Assembly: GCA_903879765.1 (NCBI GenBank)
Contig: CAIRMS010000139.1
Span: forward strand, 1-8,595
Length of the DNA stretch: 8,595 nucleotides
Source: an uncultured Flavobacteriales bacterium
Lineage (GTDB): Bacteria; Bacteroidota; Bacteroidia; Flavobacteriales_D; Crocinitomicaceae
Direction of reading: 5' to 3'
Under the pieces are notes generated by a model. It was not told the origin of the DNA, did not search any database, and saw only the letters and a program-made list of their open reading frames with translations. The position numbers were made by a program, and so were the translations under genes. Below are positions 1 through 7,428 of this stretch, piece after piece (position 1 is the first letter of the stretch; the number at the start of each line of letters is the position of its first letter).

Positions 1-521
1 AGTCCTTCTTGGCTGAATTTCGCACCTTTCATACGATTATTCGATGGGTCTATGATGAATCCTTGCGCACCAGTGAAATTGGCCTTTTCTAAGTTGCTCA
101 TTTGAAAAACGGATCCAGTTAGTTGGCATCCTTCAAATGATACGCCTTCTAATCCTGCTTCCGTAAAATCAACTTCCGTTAACCGGCAATTCGAGAATTT
201 TGTCCCTTTTAATGGACATTGGTAAAAGAAGGAATAATCCAATGTGCAAGATTCAAACGTGCATTTGAGTCCCTAAGGCTTACAATCTTCAAAGTGAATC
301 CCCATCAGCTTGCAATCACGGAAATAGGCGTCGCGAAAGGATGTTTTTTTACTGCGGATTGAACTAAGATCACAGCCAATGAATTCGCAATCAACAAAAG
401 TGAAATTTGATAAGTCAGCACCATTGAGTTGGCAGGATTGGAATACACAATTTTCGTATTCCGCTGTGGCTAAATGTTCAATGGTTAATCCTTCAAAGGT
501 TTGGTCAGTAATGTAATCCAT
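1..521 (-). pseudogene. Pentapeptide-repeat protein (Qnr/MfpA-like fold), interrupted by an in-frame TAG and cut by the window edge
   Basis: From ATG at 521-519 the frame encodes 82 residues of clear pentapeptide repeats (A/C-D/N-L/F-X-X, for example GADLSNFTFVDCEFIGCDLS), then meets TAG at 275-273. The same frame continues without another stop to the window edge, at least 90 further codons, and is still pentapeptide repeat (FSNCRLTEVDF, FEGCQLTGSVF, LEKANFTGAQG). It then shows IDPSNNRMKGAKFS, which resembles the usual ending of this family in Bacteroidota. The family has about 190-210 residues and forms a right-handed beta-helix; Qnr/MfpA members protect DNA gyrase from quinolones, but most relatives have no assigned role. 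The start codon overlaps the stop of the upstream SGNH/PKD gene (TAATG), so translation is probably coupled. No good restart codon follows the stop. One base change (for instance from TTG or TGG) explains the interruption, so this is a recent nonsense mutation, a strain polymorphism or a sequencing error. The 82-residue product alone would be about half a helix. Confidence 0.88.
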
Positions 522-1753
522 TAGTGTAAGCGTTGGATCAATACGTAGTGATCAAAATCAATACGAATCATGAAAATGTCAGGGTTATAGGGGAAGGAAA
601 TCGTTCCGTCAGAATGAACCGTATGCAAAACAGGGATTTTTTGTCCTGCAAGGTTTAGGGCTTCGATGTTCAATACTTCGAAAAGTCTTGTTTGACAAAC
701 GAAATCACCTTGTTCATTTTGATAAAAGTACGGCCATTGTGTCGTGATGTCGTCCAATGAAACCGTATTTACTGTAATTTGCTGTTGAACCGTATCCATT
801 CCACATGCACCACTCGCGTAGAGTGTAACGGTGTATGTTCCTGCAACATATGTGTGCGTTGGATTTTGTCCGAATCCTAAAGGACTTCCATCTCCAAAGT
901 CCCAAACAAGGTTTCCTGGTGAACTTGTAGTCGCTGCGAAAAGCACCTCGTATTGATTCACTCCCGCAACAAAGGACGCGTTGAACAATGAATCATGGTG
1001 TACTAAATTCCATGTTGGAATACTATCTAATACAACACTGCTGGCTACTTGTTGTAAAATTGCACAGATTTGAGGATTCAATCCAGCGGTATAACTGGCG
1101 CCAATAGAAGATTTTTGGAATAGGGAACTGTAAAACGTACAAGCTGCTAAATAGGACCCTTCAAGGCTAGGGTGGGAGCCATCTCCAGCGTATAAATTGA
1201 TTGCTGGATAATTGTCACGCACATATTTCCACGCAACACCAACTGGTGAAACGGAAGCGTTTGTTGAATCTGCGATGCGTAAGTATGCATTTCGCAAGCG
1301 TGTGTTCATTTTATCAAAGGTATTGATGGAATCCCATTGCGGATCTCCAACTTGACGTCCCCAGGTCATATAATAATTCACTTGCGCACATTCGTTTGAG
1401 GCATACACACTATCGGCTAATTTTTTTGCAAATGGCAGTGTTTGTTGGTTCACTTGATCGTAGGGAAAACTAGGTTCCTGACTTTGACCTTGAAGTACAA
1501 CAAAGTCCCATGGTTTTGAATGGATTTTGTTATACGTTATCGCATCATTTGCATGAGATTGAAAAGTATATCCACCATTCATTTTGCTGTCGATGAGGAT
1601 GTTATCACCCAGGGAATTGGTTAGTTCCTGAACCATTTGAGGTAGGTTGTTCACACTCAAATAACTATTTCCAATAAATAGAACGGAGATGCTGTCTTGT
1701 GTCCATGATAATGTGGTCACAAAAGCAAAAAGAATACTAGCAATTATTTTCAT
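521..1753 (-). CDS. Secreted SGNH-hydrolase-like (DUF4886-type) protein with PKD domain and T9SS C-terminal tail
   Basis: 410 residues. Residues 1-19 look like a signal peptide. Residues about 23-212 resemble an SGNH/GDSL-type hydrolase of the DUF4886 kind: block I is VLFIGNSYL with candidate nucleophile Ser30, the central part has VVLQGQSQEP (85-94), and block V is DGSHPS with candidate Asp191/His194. The family hydrolyses ester bonds, often removing acetyl groups from carbohydrates; the substrate here is unknown. Residues about 255-329 form a PKD domain, recognised by VWDFGDGS (283-290) and the HTYVAGTYTVTLYA strand pair. Residues about 340-410 look like a type A T9SS (Por secretion) tail: LNLAGQKI, then FMIRID and a short basic end, implying export and surface attachment or release. 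The stop overlaps the start of the pentapeptide gene by one base. Upstream are 167 nt that hold a methyltransferase gene remnant. The SGNH assignment rests on motifs only. Confidence 0.85.
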   Translation of the reverse strand: MKIIASILFAFVTTLSWTQDSISVLFIGNSYLSVNNLPQMVQELTNSLGDNILIDSKMNGGYTFQSHANDAITYNKIHSKPWDFVVLQGQSQEPSFPYDQVNQQTLPFAKKLADSVYASNECAQVNYYMTWGRQVGDPQWDSINTFDKMNTRLRNAYLRIADSTNASVSPVGVAWKYVRDNYPAINLYAGDGSHPSLEGSYLAACTFYSSLFQKSSIGASYTAGLNPQICAILQQVASSVVLDSIPTWNLVHHDSLFNASFVAGVNQYEVLFAATTSSPGNLVWDFGDGSPLGFGQNPTHTYVAGTYTVTLYASGACGMDTVQQQITVNTVSLDDITTQWPYFYQNEQGDFVCQTRLFEVLNIEALNLAGQKIPVLHTVHSDGTISFPYNPDIFMIRIDFDHYVLIQRLH

Positions 1754-1792
1754 GTGGTAAATTTACAATTTTACAGGAATTTTTAGACGAGA

Positions 1793-1909
1793 TTATATGT
1801 GCTGGGCAGTCAACGCGTAAACCATTGGTATTTTATTCACCAAGTGTTTCACTTGAAAACGATTGGGTTCAACTTCGATTAAGTCATTCAAGCAATCATA
1901 AGGGGAGAA
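1793..1909 (-). pseudogene. Decapitated second copy of the methyltransferase 3' end
   Basis: Read on the minus strand, 1909-1802 encodes 36 codons starting FSPYDCLNDLIEVEPN that match residues 227-262 of the methyltransferase at 2986-3786: 34 of 36 residues and 97 of 108 bases are identical. Nine of the 11 differences are synonymous and the two replacements (Tyr/Phe, Leu/Met) are conservative. After the matching codons come His, Ile and a TAA at 1795-1793, a different ending from the intact gene's Ser-Lys-Asn-Pro. Similarity stops abruptly at 1909, 11 nt after the stop codon of the 351-aa gene. No start codon or catalytic region is present, so it cannot make a methyltransferase. The mostly silent divergence suggests that both sequences belonged to working genes for most of their separation, so it is better read as the leftover end of an older allele than as a fresh tandem copy. 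Confidence 0.9.
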
Positions 1910-1920
1910 GGGAGTAATAA

Positions 1921-2976
1921 TTATCTTTCTAAGAAATAAAAGAAAAATTTAAGGCCTAAATTCTTTTGATCGATGCGTTTTAATTGATCGATGCTATATT
2001 TCTGCATGCCAATAGTGGTTCTGTTTTTTTCCACCTGTTTCATTCCTTCAGTATCGGAAACATCTATTCTAGTTTGAATTTTGTTTCGAGGGTCGAATCC
2101 CAAAATATTGTAATATGCGTTACTCAATAATCGAGTACAGTTTTCATTTTGATTCGTTGCTTCTTGATTCCATGAAATACTTGTCTCGTGGAGGAGTCCA
2201 TATTCAATCGGCTGCATGTAACCACTTAATACTGCAGCAAACAGCAATTTTTGATAATTTGGAAAAGAACAGGAAGAATGAAGCAGTACGGAAAATGAAT
2301 ATTTCGACACTAGTCCGTATTCCGTAGGGATTGAATTCGTAGAGCCAAAAAGTTGTTTTTCTTCTGCTGCATAGGGATCAACATGTCCAAAACGACGCAT
2401 GAAATCTTCATAAACGGAATCCGTTGCAATTCCAATCAGGTTTTCATTTGGAAAGATTCCTTTTGATAAATATTCCTGTTTCAAATGGTCTCTAAATGAA
2501 TCTTCAAATTGTGTGAATTGTGCTATTTTTTTGGAATCTCTTCCCATGTAAAATTTCAAGCTGTCGCTTATAAAACACTTATGATAAATCGTATCACGTG
2601 CAGCCGCATCGAATGTTGGTTTCTTACATTGTTGGAATACCTTGACGATTTCCGGGAAAATGGGGGTAGTTTCTATCTGCTGAAAGATTGGCGCTGACTT
2701 TAAGGCGCTAAATGGAAGTCCTAGTTCAAAAGATTGTTTTAAATACACCAATACTTTTTTCTCATCTTTGAGATAAAAGGCAATTTGAGCGGCGATGTAA
2801 GCGTCCTTTGCGAAATAACGTGCTTTCGTGTTAAACGCTTTTTGGTATTCTTTAAAACACTGCGCATCGTGGTATAGTACAAACAATTCTTCCGCTTGAT
2901 TAATATGACGGTAGTATTCCATTTGCTGTGAAAATAAAGAATTAGCACAGAAAAAGATGAACGCAAAAAATTTCAT
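1921..2976 (-). CDS. Secreted protein of unknown function with TPR-like N-terminal helices
   Basis: 351 residues, function not recognised. Residues 1-17 are a hydrophobic signal peptide (ending near SLFSQQ). Residues about 20-115 are helical, with the spacing of one or two tetratricopeptide-like hairpins (AEELFVLYHDAQCFKEYQKA, then FAKDAYIAAQIAFYLKDEKK); this layout recalls lineage-specific secreted TPR-like proteins of Flavobacteriales. The rest (about 120-351) is a mixed-charge region with scattered Cys (117, 134, 236, 280), a YSFSVLLHSSCSF segment (226-238) and HETSISW (263-269). No catalytic motif is evident; a distant relation to DUF6624-like proteins is a weak impression. The ATG lies 9 nt after the methyltransferase stop, so the two are probably co-transcribed. 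The gene is more AT-rich than its neighbours (about 34% GC over 360 counted bases against 43-44%) and sits between two copies of a methyltransferase 3' end, suggesting acquired cargo. Confidence 0.85.
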   Translation of the reverse strand: MKFFAFIFFCANSLFSQQMEYYRHINQAEELFVLYHDAQCFKEYQKAFNTKARYFAKDAYIAAQIAFYLKDEKKVLVYLKQSFELGLPFSALKSAPIFQQIETTPIFPEIVKVFQQCKKPTFDAAARDTIYHKCFISDSLKFYMGRDSKKIAQFTQFEDSFRDHLKQEYLSKGIFPNENLIGIATDSVYEDFMRRFGHVDPYAAEEKQLFGSTNSIPTEYGLVSKYSFSVLLHSSCSFPNYQKLLFAAVLSGYMQPIEYGLLHETSISWNQEATNQNENCTRLLSNAYYNILGFDPRNKIQTRIDVSDTEGMKQVEKNRTTIGMQKYSIDQLKRIDQKNLGLKFFFYFLER

Positions 2977-2985
2977 ATCTCGAAT

Positions 2986-3786
2986 TTACGGATTTTTTGA
3001 TTGTGCAGTCAACGCGTAAACCATCGGGATTTTATTCACCAAGTGTTTTACTTGAAAACGATTGGGTTCCACTTCGATTAAGTCATTCATACAATCAAAT
3101 GGAGAGAATTGATATTCCGAGAAATGATCGACAGTAAGTCCCGCTTTTTGAAGCGCTTGATAGACTTCACTCAAGCCATGGTTCCAAGTGATGGTCGTGT
3201 CTGTAATTTCAATTTCTTTGTTCGCGTAGGAGCTTGATATGTCTTCCACGATTGGACTTTCTTGAAAATAATTATAAGCTACCTGGTTAAAATCATCATC
3301 GAACATCCAAACTACTGGATGAAAGTCGACGAAAATGAGTTTCCCACCTGGTTTTAAACGTTCGGCGATGACCTTCGCCCATTTATCGAGGTCTGGGAGC
3401 CAGCCAATTGTTCCGTACGTCGTATAAACGATGTCGAATTTTTCTGAAAGATGGTCTGAAGTACTATACACATCACAACAGATAAATGTCGCAGCAATGT
3501 TTAATTCATCCGCAAGTGATTTCGCTGCATTAATGGCTTTTTCCGAAAAATCGATTCCTGTTACCTGGGCACCCATGCGTGCGAGGGAAAGCGTATCCTG
3601 ACCGAAGTGACATTGCAAATGCAAGATTTTTTTTCCTTCAACATTTCCCAAAAGAGTTAATTCGATTTCTTTCAAGGAAGTTTCTCCAGCTCGAAAGGCA
3701 TCCATTTGATAAAAGGCAGAAGTCAAGTGTCCAGCAACACGGTTATTCCAATTCTGACGATTTAATTCTACGTATTTTTCTTCCAT
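2986..3786 (-). CDS. Class I SAM-dependent methyltransferase
   Basis: 266 residues, cytoplasmic (no signal peptide). The Rossmann-fold SAM-binding core spans about 50-160: motif I is KKILHLQCHFGQDTLSLAR (52-70), motif II is VTGIDFS with acidic Asp79 expected to hold the SAM ribose, followed by FICCDV (101-106), FDIVYTTYGTIGWL (117-130) and the motif III region LKPGGKLIFVDFHP (144-157). Motif I lacks the usual GxGxG and has CHFGQDT instead; this variant is typical of a UbiE/Methyltransf_11/25-related group, so the enzyme is probably active. The C-terminal part (about 160-266) likely caps the substrate pocket. The substrate cannot be told from sequence. The ATG lies 30 nt after the fucosidase stop, and the 351-aa gene begins 9 nt after this stop, which fits one transcript, although no link to fucose metabolism is evident. 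The last 36 homologous codons are duplicated at 1802-1909. Confidence 0.92.
   Translation of the reverse strand: MEEKYVELNRQNWNNRVAGHLTSAFYQMDAFRAGETSLKEIELTLLGNVEGKKILHLQCHFGQDTLSLARMGAQVTGIDFSEKAINAAKSLADELNIAATFICCDVYSTSDHLSEKFDIVYTTYGTIGWLPDLDKWAKVIAERLKPGGKLIFVDFHPVVWMFDDDFNQVAYNYFQESPIVEDISSSYANKEIEITDTTITWNHGLSEVYQALQKAGLTVDHFSEYQFSPFDCMNDLIEVEPNRFQVKHLVNKIPMVYALTAQSKNP
3001..3108 (-). repeat. 108-bp direct repeat, copy inside the intact methyltransferase gene (partner at 1802-1909)
   Basis: This segment encodes residues 227-262 of the methyltransferase and matches 1802-1909 at 97 of 108 positions in the same orientation. The start-to-start distance is 1199 bp, and the unit between the copies contains essentially only the 351-aa gene. 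Homologous recombination between the copies would delete that gene and leave a full-length methyltransferase. Confidence 0.92.
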
Positions 3787-3816
3787 TTTTATTCAGTTGA
3801 ATTAGGAGTGCATTTA

Positions 3817-5223
3817 TTACTTAGTTATTTTCCAAACTTGTGGTAATCCTTTACGGTCGTATGAAAAAACATTCGTTGCCGATTTTTTCAATTTATAATG
3901 TGTCGTTGCCCCTAAAGTCGTGATGTTCTTTTTATCACTTAGATTCAATTGATTCACTGGAAGTTCAACAAACATCACTTCGAAATCAATGGGGATGAAA
4001 ATGGCAAACAGTTCTTTTACATCATTCTCTGAAAATACCCACGTTCCTTGTTCTGTTTTCACTTCATATGGAGCAACGGGATGTGTTCCGTAAATCGCTG
4101 TGCCGTTGATGTTCATCCAAGCGCCAATTTCATCTAAGCGTTGATAGGCAATCGGATCCCAATCGCCTTGTGCATTCGGAGCAATATTTAGCAAGTAATT
4201 TCCTCCGCGTGAAACGATTAAGCATAAATTCTCTAAGATTTTCGCCGTGGATTTGTATTGGTCGTTTGGAACGTAACTCCAACTGTTGGCCATCGTCATG
4301 CAGGATTCCCAAGGATAGGGAAGGGGTTTCGCAGGAATTTGTTGTTCTGGAGTTAAGTAATTTTGATTCGCTCCTTCTACCGCGCGATCGACCACGATTA
4401 ATCCTGGTTGTAATTTTCGTGCTTCCATGACCAATGAATCCATTTTTATGTCCTGATTCACGGGTTTGTATCCCCAACGTGGCGAAGTTGAAGTCATTGG
4501 TTGTACCCAGCCGCCATCGAGCCAAAGCAGGTCAATTTTCCCGTAATCTTTCATTAACTCCATGATTTGATGGTGTGTGAATTCAACAAATGCGTCCCAT
4601 TTTTTTGGTTTCTTCGTGATGTCGTAGTTTGGATTACGGTCGTAAGGTGGAAACGTGGGGTCCCAGTAATCGTCGTTGCTCCAATCTGGTTTACTGAAAT
4701 AAGCTCCGGTCCATAATCCTTCTTGGCGAAAAGCATCGAATACTTTTAGGGCGATATTGGCATTTGTATTCGTTGAATAGGGACATTTTTCATTCGCGAC
4801 TGTGTAATCGGTGTATTTGGAATCGAACATACAGAATCCGTCGTGGTGTTTGGTCGTGAAAACCATGTACTTCATTCCAGCATTTTTCGCCGCTTTCGCC
4901 CATTTTTCTGGTTGAAATTGAACGGGATTAAAGGTTGTTTGCAGTTGTTCGTAGTTTTTTACGTAGCCGAAATAATCGTTTTTGTAAGGTCCGCGTCGAA
5001 TGCACCAATCTTCATCCTCCGGACAAATGCTCCAACTTTCAACAACGCCCATTTGGGAATAGGTCCCCCAATGCATGAGGAGTCCAAACTTGAATTCCTG
5101 CCACGTTTCTAATTTTTTTTGCACCAATGGATCACTGGGTGGAAAATACGTTTGTTCGTGTTCTTGTGCTTGAATGTTCGCACAAAGCAATAAACCAAGG
5201 ATGAAGGTAATGTGTTTGCTCAT
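3817..5223 (-). CDS. Secreted alpha-L-fucosidase, glycoside hydrolase family 29
   Basis: 468 residues, the usual length for a compact GH29 enzyme; it releases alpha-L-fucose from glycan ends by a retaining mechanism. Residues 1-20 form a signal peptide ending in AQA-Q-like residues. The barrel shows the family landmarks: FGLLMHWGTYS (46-56), the KHHDGF motif (125-130), GAYFSKPDW (173-181) and IDLLWLDGGW (230-239), with Asp236 as the expected nucleophile. The acid/base Glu varies between GH29 subfamilies; Glu293 in TPEQ is my best candidate, with Glu283 and Glu306 as alternatives. RGGNYLLNIAPNAQGDWDP (339-357) is the typical GH29 segment before the C-terminal beta-sandwich (about 385-468). The stop is doubled (TAATAA). 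The ATG follows the DUF4838 stop after 2 nt, so both are almost certainly co-transcribed. Together with a second GH29 end at the right edge this marks a fucosylated-glycan degradation block. Confidence 0.95.
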   Translation of the reverse strand: MSKHITFILGLLLCANIQAQEHEQTYFPPSDPLVQKKLETWQEFKFGLLMHWGTYSQMGVVESWSICPEDEDWCIRRGPYKNDYFGYVKNYEQLQTTFNPVQFQPEKWAKAAKNAGMKYMVFTTKHHDGFCMFDSKYTDYTVANEKCPYSTNTNANIALKVFDAFRQEGLWTGAYFSKPDWSNDDYWDPTFPPYDRNPNYDITKKPKKWDAFVEFTHHQIMELMKDYGKIDLLWLDGGWVQPMTSTSPRWGYKPVNQDIKMDSLVMEARKLQPGLIVVDRAVEGANQNYLTPEQQIPAKPLPYPWESCMTMANSWSYVPNDQYKSTAKILENLCLIVSRGGNYLLNIAPNAQGDWDPIAYQRLDEIGAWMNINGTAIYGTHPVAPYEVKTEQGTWVFSENDVKELFAIFIPIDFEVMFVELPVNQLNLSDKKNITTLGATTHYKLKKSATNVFSYDRKGLPQVWKITK

Positions 5224-5225
5224 AG

Positions 5226-7427
5226 TTAATGAATTTCAATTTCGTCGATGAATAACCAAGCATCGCCGTCCACACCGCGCCATTTCGGCAATGGACCAAT
5301 GTTGTTTACTTCGACATAAATAAATCGTCCGGCCGTTTTTTGACTCAAACTTAATTTCAAAGGATAAATACCGGGAGTCATTTGATTTCCAGCGTTCGGA
5401 TTGATGAGGATGCTTTTCTGCTTTGGGTATGGTGAAAGAACTTCAGTTTCCGTTTGTCCAATGCGCACTTGAAAAGAACTTGGTCCGACAATCCATGCAG
5501 AATTGTTTTCTAGAAAATTCAGTTGAATCGAAGAGATGGAATCTATTTTACCCAAATCAATGATGAATGTGGCATTTCGTCCTTGCCATCCTTGCCAATT
5601 GTATTGATAATCCGATGTTCCTTTGATTTCATTCAATATTGGTTGATTGCGATAGTATTCAAGCGTATCGATTGCGCCGCCATCAGGTTTCTTTGCCCCG
5701 TCTTGGTACGATTTGTTTGGTACAGAAAGGTATTTCAGTGCTGCGGTGGATCCAAGGTGTTTCACTTTACCATTTTTCCAATAATCCAAGGTGATTTGCT
5801 CGTATTCCTTTGGACTCAATTTAATTTCATGCAGTAGTTTTGGACCATTTTTTTGCGCATAGTAGATAAAGTCTTTCAGCATTTGTTGGTAAGGATTGTC
5901 CGCGTTGTAAAAATACCAATCTGTTCCTGCATCGGTTGATTTAGAGATTTCCAAGGACGCGTAACGCATGCTTTGTTGTGCCATTTGAATGCGTTCGATT
6001 TGTTTGGATGTAAGTCCATCCAGATTTTTCGCTTTTTCAAACATGCTGTGATACCAGCGCAAATTCGTTGGGGATAAATATCCCTTGATGTGCGTCACAG
6101 GTGGTTCGTACAAGCTTAATGATTCCCCACTTTTCTGTAATTCACTTACCTCTTGATCGATAATTTCTTTGATGATGGGTCCGGCAGCGCCATAATAATT
6201 AGTGAAAAATAAGTTTTTTAAACTATCCGCATCGAGCGTTGGGTCCCACATCCATTTCGATAGTAAAAAACATCGTAATTCCTGCATTTCAGAGGAGGAT
6301 TGATTGTAGCCTTGTTCGAAAAGCATATTGACGCCATACTTTTTAAAAAGTTGAATGTTTTCCTGAAGGGTTGGCCAATTTGGGAAAGGCATGACCATGT
6401 GAGAGAAGTTGATGATATAGTCCCAAATCAATATGTTTTGACTGATTTTAGACCAATCAGATAAGTCTTTCTCGAAGCCAGATCCAGTTAAGGATTTTGC
6501 TCGGTTCTCCTCAATCGTACATAACATTATGTTGACATTCGGCAGTGGCTTTGTAATTTTTGGGGCAGTACGCGAATATTGATAGGCTAGGGTGGAAATC
6601 ACTTTTTCTGGAAAAAGTTTTGCGATTTCGTTCACGAAGCGAATGATGGATCCTGCATGCGATCCTTCTTCTTCGTCGATGTGCGCACATTTGTCGCACT
6701 CACAAAAGTTGTAATTGTCCATTTGGCTTACGCTCCAATATTTTTCATTCGGACGTTTGTTGACCTCCAATTGCAAAGCGTTGCTGACATGAGAAAGCAC
6801 CTCAGGATTACTCAAACACAATTGATCTTTCATGCGAACTCCGTTTCGAAGTGCATAGTATTCTGGATGTTTTTCAAAATATGTCTCAGGTGGCAATAAA
6901 CGGTGCAAGGTATGAACCCATAATCCCCAGCCGGGATGACGTTCAAAGTTCCCAGAACCTTGTCCTTCCGTTAAATAAAATGATTCGGCATATCCTGATC
7001 GTCTTGCTTCACCGTAAAATACTTCGCGGTATTCAAATGCAGGAACTTGTTCATATTTCGTGTATGGAAGAGCTTTGATGCGCGCTTGTTTGGGAATATA
7101 TGTTTCTTCTGCACTGATGAATCGAATCCCGAATGAATGTTCGAGTGTGTAATAAATGGCGTGTTCGATGGCTTTTTCTGTTGCACCGTAGAAAACGATT
7201 GATTTTCGGTCGGCGATGACACCGAATCCATCTGTTCCCCATTCTTTAGTGCGTTGAAAAAGTGACTCATTTGGACGAGCAAAATGAATATCAAAGTTAT
7301 CCTCGGATTGTGTGATTTCCCTTAAATAGAAATCAAATGTACTGTTTAGTTTTGGGTAGAATACTTCTTGGGTGAAGGAAACAAAAACCGGAAAACAGAA
7401 AATTAATTTTAAAAGGTACTTTCTCAT
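5226..7427 (-). CDS. Secreted DUF4838 protein with C-terminal F5/8C (discoidin)-like domain
   Basis: 733 residues. Residues 1-20 are a signal peptide. Residues about 20-120 look like the alpha/beta domain that precedes DUF4838 and alpha-glucuronidase-type barrels (GFGVIADRKSIVFYGATEKAIEHAIYYTLE region). The DUF4838 core follows from about 130 to 400: FEYREVFYGEARR (131-143), HTLHRLLPPETYF and HPEYYALRNGVR (172-198), QLCLSNPEV (202-210) and the signature SVSQMDNYNFCECDKC, with Cys242, Cys244 and Cys247 close together. These proteins are abundant in Bacteroidota glycan loci and are probably glycosidases or glycan-binding proteins, but their activity is not assigned here. Residues about 595-733 form a beta-sandwich of the F5/8C type (FIIDLGKIDSISSIQLNF, RFIYVEVNNI, DAWLFIDEIEI), likely for carbohydrate binding. 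The gene lies 1 nt after the KilA-N stop and 2 nt before the fucosidase, so it is expected to share their transcript. No T9SS tail is seen. Confidence 0.85.
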   Translation of the reverse strand: MRKYLLKLIFCFPVFVSFTQEVFYPKLNSTFDFYLREITQSEDNFDIHFARPNESLFQRTKEWGTDGFGVIADRKSIVFYGATEKAIEHAIYYTLEHSFGIRFISAEETYIPKQARIKALPYTKYEQVPAFEYREVFYGEARRSGYAESFYLTEGQGSGNFERHPGWGLWVHTLHRLLPPETYFEKHPEYYALRNGVRMKDQLCLSNPEVLSHVSNALQLEVNKRPNEKYWSVSQMDNYNFCECDKCAHIDEEEGSHAGSIIRFVNEIAKLFPEKVISTLAYQYSRTAPKITKPLPNVNIMLCTIEENRAKSLTGSGFEKDLSDWSKISQNILIWDYIINFSHMVMPFPNWPTLQENIQLFKKYGVNMLFEQGYNQSSSEMQELRCFLLSKWMWDPTLDADSLKNLFFTNYYGAAGPIIKEIIDQEVSELQKSGESLSLYEPPVTHIKGYLSPTNLRWYHSMFEKAKNLDGLTSKQIERIQMAQQSMRYASLEISKSTDAGTDWYFYNADNPYQQMLKDFIYYAQKNGPKLLHEIKLSPKEYEQITLDYWKNGKVKHLGSTAALKYLSVPNKSYQDGAKKPDGGAIDTLEYYRNQPILNEIKGTSDYQYNWQGWQGRNATFIIDLGKIDSISSIQLNFLENNSAWIVGPSSFQVRIGQTETEVLSPYPKQKSILINPNAGNQMTPGIYPLKLSLSQKTAGRFIYVEVNNIGPLPKWRGVDGDAWLFIDEIEIH

Positions 7428-7428
7428 T

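Noticed and set aside
1757..1766. 10-bp palindrome GTAAATTTAC just before the SGNH/PKD start codon
   Set aside because: Short and A/T-rich, expected by chance in this composition; no second copy with operator-like spacing.
1792..1813. TTGACT ... TATAAT on the minus strand upstream of the SGNH/PKD gene, resembling a sigma-70 promoter
   Set aside because: The spacer is only 10 nt, the TTGACT is part of the copied methyltransferase codons, and Bacteroidota normally use a different promoter pattern.
2115..2327. Plus-strand open frame of 70 codons
   Set aside because: Lies wholly within the 351-aa gene, shows no family features and is typical antisense shadow. The same applies to the other plus-strand frames at 4170-4430, 4843-5112, 5523-5837, 6657-7078 and 7876-8118.
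5180..5223. Possible lipoprotein signal at Cys14 of the GH29 fucosidase
   Set aside because: The residues before Cys are LLL, and Leu at -1 does not fit a lipobox; a normal cleavage site near AQA/Q is more likely.
6971..7294. Minus-strand frame of 107 codons in another phase of the DUF4838 gene
   Set aside because: The overlapping frame encodes a signal-peptide-bearing, domain-matching protein; the alternative has low-complexity composition and no motif.
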